Position numbers and translations under genes: made by a program
Shown here: piece after piece, positions 5,205 to 8,592 of the stretch
How positions within the stretch are numbered: the stretch's first letter is position 1
Layout of the letters: each line of letters starts with the position of its first letter
Assembly (NCBI GenBank): GCA_902476665.1
Contig: CABSEO010000060.1
Location: 1 to 8,592 of the forward strand
Direction of reading: 5' to 3'
Origin: an uncultured Emergencia sp.
Lineage (GTDB): Bacteria > Bacillota > Clostridia > Peptostreptococcales > Anaerovoracaceae
DNA: 8,592 nt
Notes under the pieces: generated by a model
Seen by the model: the letters and a program-made list of their open reading frames with translations, nothing else
Told to the model about the DNA's origin: nothing
Databases searched by the model: none

Positions 5205-5227
5205 TTGTATAGATGTCATATAAAGGA

Positions 5228-5377
5228 TCAGCTCCCGGTATATTTACGGAAACAGTCCAGCATTTCTTTTACCACAAGACACGGACCGTCAGACGGGTCA
5301 AGTCCTGCGTCCTCCACCGTGGCGCCGCTCCACTGTGACCGGACGCCTTCTCTCAGCAGAAGATGAGTCCCGCCATT
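5228..5377 (-). pseudogene. Out-of-frame C-terminal tail of the GH5-like gene
   Basis: After the GH5-like frame ends at 5353, a different minus-strand frame continues without a stop for 49 codons from 5377 to the TGA at 5230-5228. It encodes NGGTHLLLREGV... and ends ...CFRKYTGS. The composition is protein-like and the stop lies 23 bases from the shared terminator, as expected for the true gene end. The two frames meet at about 5378-5384, where the sequence reads AACTGTATAATGGC. One extra base after TG would read N-W-Y-N-G-G and restore a gene of about 724 codons, supplying a tryptophan where GH5 enzymes have a conserved one. The cause may be a real mutation or a sequencing error. Confidence 0.65.
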
Positions 5378-7401
5378 ATACAGTTCGCATTCTGAAACAT
5401 CTCCAGCATGGTGTTCTGATAGGCTGTCACCACATCAATATCCCAGTCAGCACCGGCAAAGATACCGAACTCGCCAATCACAAAGCCCACATTGTGTTCC
5501 TCTGCAATTTCCCGATAAGGCGCAATGGCTTTGCGATAAACATCCTCACCGGTCACTGTGGTATTTTCTGTATTGCTGTAGCCTCCATCCTCCTGAATGA
5601 CAATCGGCAGCGGCTCAGGATCATCCGGCTGGTCACTGCTGAATACCACTGTAGTCTGTCCGGCAGAGCCTTCCACAATTACCGTATCGATATGGGCATC
5701 TTCCTCACGAACCCGGATCTGCGCCTCCCCGGTGCCCTCCGGCAACGTGCAGGTAAACATCTCTTCGCCATACCAGCATTCCCCGTTTTCTTCCCGAAGG
5801 CTTTCAGGCATGGAAAATTCTTTTATTAATTCACCGTCAGCCAGCACCTCTAAACGGGCATCGGGACCGGATTTTCCCACATGAATGGAAAGTTCCGCTT
5901 CGCTGATCTCTCCCTGCAGCGTCAGTGGTGACTGTCCTGTGGCAATTTGCCAGGCAGGCAGAACCGGCATAGGCCAGCATGGCTCAAAATATGCACCTGA
6001 TCCTGAGCCTGTGTCTCCGGTAGTGATATTCATAGGGTAGTAAGGATGGCACCCCACGGCAAGTCCGAGAGAAGCAGTAACTTCCATCCATTCAATGTTT
6101 GGATTGCCCGGGAAGGAATGGAGCAGTACACGGTTGCCGTCAGTCTTTCTGATGGAAGATACCATTTCCTGCAGCTTCTCCGCCTGATAATCAAGGTCAC
6201 CTTGCGGTTCAATCTCATTGCTTAAGTCAAAAGTGAGATATCTGCTGGAAATTCCCGCATAGCGACGTGCCAGCATGGTCCAGTAGTCACTGACCAGAGA
6301 CCACTGTGTATCATTTTCCGGCATCATATTCAGAGAATCATCAAGTTTGCAGTTACCGTTCTCATCCAGATAGAATCCCATGGAAATCTGAATATGCACG
6401 CCATGTTCTATGCCCCATGCCACAAGCTGATCCAGTTCTTTCAGCTCATTTTCGTTGACAAGACGTCCGTCCTCAGGATAGTCGGGAAACCGAAGTGTGT
6501 TGAAACCGAAAAAGACACGAAGGAAATTGAAGCCGTTTTCAGCAAGAAAAGTCACATCAGATTCTCTGAAATGGCGGTAGATATGCCGTCCATCCTTGCA
6601 GCTGCTCAGTCCGAAGCCCTTCCACGAGGAAGGAAGCTGCTCCTGACTCACCTCCGGAAGAGAAGATTCCTCCGACAGCAGCTGATCGGTAATAATGGTG
6701 CTGTCATAATTTCCCGCCTCAGTTACCGGAATATAGCTCGGATCCTCTGCTAGAATCATCGCATTGGACTCTGCCAGTCTGGTCACTGCCCGTACAGCAT
6801 CTTCAAAGCTCACATCCTGATCAAAGCCATAGGTCATGTCCTCCTGCGGCTCAAAAGGAAGCAGTCCGCTGATAACAGAGGGTACTGTCTCAAAGTGCCA
6901 GGCTGCATGCTGAAACAGATTATAGCCCTCATTGCCGTCATCGTCGGCAGAATAAGGCTTCTGCCAGTCAGGAAACAGATCGTAATCCCGGGACATACCC
7001 TTCCACCAGTCTTCACCAGTAAACTGTTCCTCCCAGTCTGCTGACAGACTCTCATCCTTCTCTATGCCCATTACTCTGGATGCCTCAAACATTGCCAGCA
7101 GAGCGTCATCCCTGTGTACAGGTTCCTGAGATTTAAGTGCGGCCTCAGCAACCTTCCCCCATTCTGAAACAAATTCATCTCCACGCATAGCCACAACTTT
7201 TGAGAGAAGCGCACAGAACTGTCCATAAGTAACCGTCTCATCCATGTCGGCCAGTTCCTTTTCTGATACAATACCATATGTAACGGCCCTCTCCAGTTCT
7301 TCTTTCAGAACCCGGGAATCACTGGTATTTGCTTCTCCTCCGCAGGCTGCAAGACTGAATGCCATTACAAGCACCAGCAGTAATGCGGTGATTCGCTTCA
7401 T
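5353..7401 (-). CDS. Secreted lipoprotein: SLH-like region plus GH5-like glycosidase domain with insertion; probably frameshifted
   Basis: The product has 682 residues as read. Residues 1-20 are a lipoprotein signal with lipobox LAAC (C20), so it should be anchored outside the membrane. Residues about 30-215 contain segments like degenerate S-layer homology repeats (30-71, 84-113, 193-212). The catalytic barrel starts near 260 and shows GH5 (clan A) motifs: FNFLRV with R295, SNEIEP with acid/base E396, HPYYP at 452-456 and nucleophile E644 in IGEFG. Residues about 490-605, between HPYYP and E644, are beta-rich and look like an inserted carbohydrate-binding-type domain. The start is supported by AAAGGAG eight bases upstream. 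The C-terminus (...NANCIMAGLIFC) looks aberrant; see the out-of-frame tail at 5228-5377. The likely role is hydrolysis of a beta-linked glycan, substrate unknown. It follows the kinase gene by 33 bases. Confidence 0.8.
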   Translation of the reverse strand: MKRITALLLVLVMAFSLAACGGEANTSDSRVLKEELERAVTYGIVSEKELADMDETVTYGQFCALLSKVVAMRGDEFVSEWGKVAEAALKSQEPVHRDDALLAMFEASRVMGIEKDESLSADWEEQFTGEDWWKGMSRDYDLFPDWQKPYSADDDGNEGYNLFQHAAWHFETVPSVISGLLPFEPQEDMTYGFDQDVSFEDAVRAVTRLAESNAMILAEDPSYIPVTEAGNYDSTIITDQLLSEESSLPEVSQEQLPSSWKGFGLSSCKDGRHIYRHFRESDVTFLAENGFNFLRVFFGFNTLRFPDYPEDGRLVNENELKELDQLVAWGIEHGVHIQISMGFYLDENGNCKLDDSLNMMPENDTQWSLVSDYWTMLARRYAGISSRYLTFDLSNEIEPQGDLDYQAEKLQEMVSSIRKTDGNRVLLHSFPGNPNIEWMEVTASLGLAVGCHPYYPMNITTGDTGSGSGAYFEPCWPMPVLPAWQIATGQSPLTLQGEISEAELSIHVGKSGPDARLEVLADGELIKEFSMPESLREENGECWYGEEMFTCTLPEGTGEAQIRVREEDAHIDTVIVEGSAGQTTVVFSSDQPDDPEPLPIVIQEDGGYSNTENTTVTGEDVYRKAIAPYREIAEEHNVGFVIGEFGIFAGADWDIDVVTAYQNTMLEMFQNANCIMAGLIFC

Positions 7402-7433
7402 TGCCCTATCTCCTTTACAGTATATTTTCTGTT

Positions 7434-7463
7434 ATTATATTATAAGGGATAAATTACCGTCAA
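7434..7463 (-). promoter_or_regulatory. Probable promoter of the GH5-like gene
   Basis: On the minus strand TTGACG (7463-7458) and TATAAT (7439-7434) are 18 bases apart, with a possible start near 7427. It overlaps the last codons of the kinase gene, so the glycosidase may be expressed both from this promoter and by readthrough. Confidence 0.55.
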
Positions 7464-8337
7464 CCGCTTTTACAATGCCCTTATACCAGACCGGCACAGT
7501 ATTTTTCATATTGTCATACCACAGGAGCACCTCTTCTGCCTGACTGCGCATAGCCTCCACCTTTTCTTCCCCGAAAGGAATAGCCCAGCATATGGAGCTG
7601 AGGGTATTGCTGGATATGTATAATGCCAGAAGTCTCCAGTATCTTTGCGGAACAGCATCATCAAAGTATCCATTTACCATACCGGTAGCAAAAAGCGGAG
7701 ATTTCTGGGCTCCCCAGACGATGCGGTTGAATTCTTCCCATGGATCACCATAATCGTTACGATCAAAATCGATGATATACAGTTTCCCGTCTCTGCCGAT
7801 CATCATATTGCCGATGTGGTAATCACCGTGCTGATAGGTCTGCGGCCTTCCTTTCAGCAGATGACGGTTGGCATTGATATAGTCAATAAAAGCCTGTCCA
7901 TTCTCATACTTCAAAGGACACTCCATATAGTTTCGAATCTTGTAATTCATCTTTCGGTTAAAATAAACTTCCCAGTCTTCCTGATCTGCCGGAGCCGGTA
8001 TGGTATGGATTCTCTTAAGAATACTTCCTGCTTCCTTTCCATAGAGATACTGCTCCACATCTGAAAGTGTTTCAATCACTTCCTCCGCATCTACGCCGTC
8101 AATCCAGCTCTGGACAGAATACACACCTTCATCACAGATTCCAAATTCAATAGGCTGGCACATAGGAACACCAAGAGCAGCTACCTGTTTCATCCTATTG
8201 AATTCAGACAGTTTCCTGTCATGCTCCTCTTTATCGGAGATACGCAGAAGATACCGTCCCCCATTCTCATCAGTTACATAGTATTTCTTATCAGCTGACC
8301 AGCCTTTACGGATAAGTTCTTTTTGTGTAAAATGCAT
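7435..8337 (-). CDS. Aminoglycoside phosphotransferase (APH)-family small-molecule kinase
   Basis: The product has 300 residues with the APH/choline-kinase-like fold. The N-lobe covers residues 1-80, including YYVTDENGGRYLLRIS (19-34), where K/R-type ATP contacts lie. The hinge-like QSWIDG is at 76-81. The catalytic loop is HGDYHIGNMM (170-179) with the presumed base D172 and N177, and the metal-binding IIDFD is at 188-192 with D190. Length matches the family. The ATG at 8337 is chosen because GAGGTG lies six bases upstream; an ATG at 8370 lacks a ribosome binding site. The family phosphorylates aminoglycosides, choline, homoserine, sugars or other hydroxylated metabolites, so resistance should not be assumed. 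A clear promoter lies upstream, and the GH5-like gene follows by 33 bases. Confidence 0.85.
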   Translation of the reverse strand: MHFTQKELIRKGWSADKKYYVTDENGGRYLLRISDKEEHDRKLSEFNRMKQVAALGVPMCQPIEFGICDEGVYSVQSWIDGVDAEEVIETLSDVEQYLYGKEAGSILKRIHTIPAPADQEDWEVYFNRKMNYKIRNYMECPLKYENGQAFIDYINANRHLLKGRPQTYQHGDYHIGNMMIGRDGKLYIIDFDRNDYGDPWEEFNRIVWGAQKSPLFATGMVNGYFDDAVPQRYWRLLALYISSNTLSSICWAIPFGEEKVEAMRSQAEEVLLWYDNMKNTVPVWYKGIVKAVDGNLSLII

Positions 8338-8398
8338 CTCTGTCACCTCTTTTCTCTGCAATGAACACAACTATAAAAATATGTATTTCCTTTCCATA

Positions 8399-8426
8399 AT
8401 TATATAGAAAAAAGAATCGCTGTCAA
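8399..8426 (-). promoter_or_regulatory. Promoter of the kinase gene, embedded in a terminator
   Basis: On the minus strand TTGACA (8426-8421) and TATAAT (8404-8399) are consensus boxes with a 16-base spacer. The start would be near 8392, giving a leader of about 55 bases. The -35 box sits in the loop of the hairpin at 8411-8438, and the hairpin's left arm and T run fill the spacer. Confidence 0.75.
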
Positions 8427-8438
8427 AGGCGATTCTTT
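8408..8438 (-). terminator. Second hairpin terminator after the tRNA genes
   Basis: AAAGAATCGC (8411-8420) pairs with GCGATTCTTT (8429-8438) around an 8-base loop. On the minus strand the stem is followed by a six-T run ending at 8408. It would catch transcripts reading through the first tRNA terminator. Its arms are the same as those of the terminator at 5175-5204. Confidence 0.75.
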
Positions 8439-8445
8439 CAGAAAG

Positions 8446-8470
8446 AAAAAACAGATACAAACACTGTATC
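8446..8470 (-). terminator. Terminator directly after tRNA-Gln
   Basis: On the minus strand GATACA (8470-8465) pairs with TGTATC (8459-8454) around a 5-base loop, followed by TG and six T residues (8451-8446). It begins eight bases beyond the tRNA-Gln CCA end, the usual spacing for the end of a tRNA operon. Confidence 0.75.
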
Positions 8471-8478
8471 CGTTAAAT

Positions 8479-8553
8479 TGGCTAGGGTAGCAGGATTCGA
8501 ACCTGCGCATGATGGAATCAGAATCCATTGCCTTACCGCTTGGCGATACCCCA
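8479..8553 (-). tRNA. tRNA-Gln (anticodon CTG)
   Basis: The 75-base minus-strand sequence folds into a full cloverleaf. The acceptor is TGGGGTA with TACCCTA (one G-T pair at 2-71), and the D arm is GCC...GGC with AAGCGGTAA. The anticodon arm is ATGGA-TTCTGAT-TCCAT, so the anticodon is CTG, reading CAG. The T arm is GCAGG-TTCGAAT-CCTGC. Discriminator G73 and an encoded CCA follow. The UGGGGUA acceptor start matches bacterial tRNA-Gln. It lies six bases after the upstream tRNA, in the same transcript. Confidence 0.95.
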
Positions 8554-8559
8554 TCGTTA

Positions 8560-8592
8560 TGGAGGCGACACCCAGATTTGAACTGGGGAATA
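8560..8592 (-). tRNA. tRNA 3' part, probably tRNA-Cys (partial)
   Basis: The visible 33 bases are the 3' part of a tRNA on the minus strand: T arm CCCAG-TTCAAAT-CTGGG, acceptor strand TGTCGCC, discriminator T73 and encoded CCA. The implied 5' acceptor GGCGACA and U73 fit tRNA-Cys, whose Firmicutes versions have this end. The anticodon is outside the window. tRNA-Gly also has U73 but a different acceptor. Confidence 0.8.

Noticed and set aside
5370..5390. Programmed ribosomal frameshift in the GH5-like gene
   Set aside because: No slippery heptamer is present at the frame junction, so a mutation or sequencing error is more likely.
6394..6753. Plus-strand frames inside the GH5-like and kinase genes (also 5335-5829 and 7645-8064)
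   Set aside because: They lie opposite genes with clear family motifs, lack ribosome binding sites and give products without recognisable domains.
1..8592. CRISPR array or a classical insertion sequence
   Set aside because: No regularly spaced direct repeats and no transposase-like frame were seen on either strand.

Overview
The window looks like a chromosomal segment of a low-to-mid GC Gram-positive gut anaerobe, most likely a Clostridia / Lachnospiraceae relative. The basis is the strong AGGAGG-type ribosome binding sites, near-consensus TTGACA/TATAAT promoters, an EFR1-type flavodoxin-ferredoxin, a PadR regulator, and CCA-encoding tRNA genes. The genus is inferred from protein style; no database search was run.

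Left part (1-~1310): one end of an integrative element. It holds the first codons of a tyrosine-type integrase (minus strand, running off the left edge), a small Xis-like helix-turn-helix protein just upstream of it, and a divergent Xre-family regulator. The divergent control region (about 380-551) has two near-consensus promoters and a set of inverted half-sites bracketing the -10 box of the xis/int promoter. Beyond the regulator are a strong hairpin terminator, tandem 11-bp repeats typical of integrase arm sites, and a second hairpin. The element then abuts the 3' end of guaA, a known integration site for genomic islands.

guaA (1305-2285, minus) encodes only the ATP-pyrophosphatase and dimerisation parts of GMP synthase. 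The N-terminal glutamine amidotransferase domain is absent, yet the gene has its own promoter and ribosome binding site.

Centre (2477-5204, plus): a compact three-gene redox operon behind one promoter with an overlapping palindrome. It encodes a PadR regulator, a 451-residue tandem flavodoxin-fold flavoprotein with a compact cysteine cluster, and an EFR1-type flavodoxin-ferredoxin. A hairpin terminator overlaps the last stop codon and also serves the convergent gene.

Right part (5228-8337, minus): a large lipoprotein with a GH5-like glycosidase domain. The catalytic barrel carries a beta-rich insertion, and the gene appears frameshifted near its 3' end. Upstream lies an APH-family small-molecule kinase. 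At the right edge are tRNA-Gln(CTG) and the 3' part of a tRNA that looks like tRNA-Cys, followed by two hairpin terminators; the promoter of the kinase gene is embedded in the second.

The most interesting points are the GATase-less GuaA used as an integration target, the operator layout of the element's excision promoter, the frameshift and domain insertion in the GH5-like lipoprotein, and the tandem flavoprotein / flavodoxin-ferredoxin pair.
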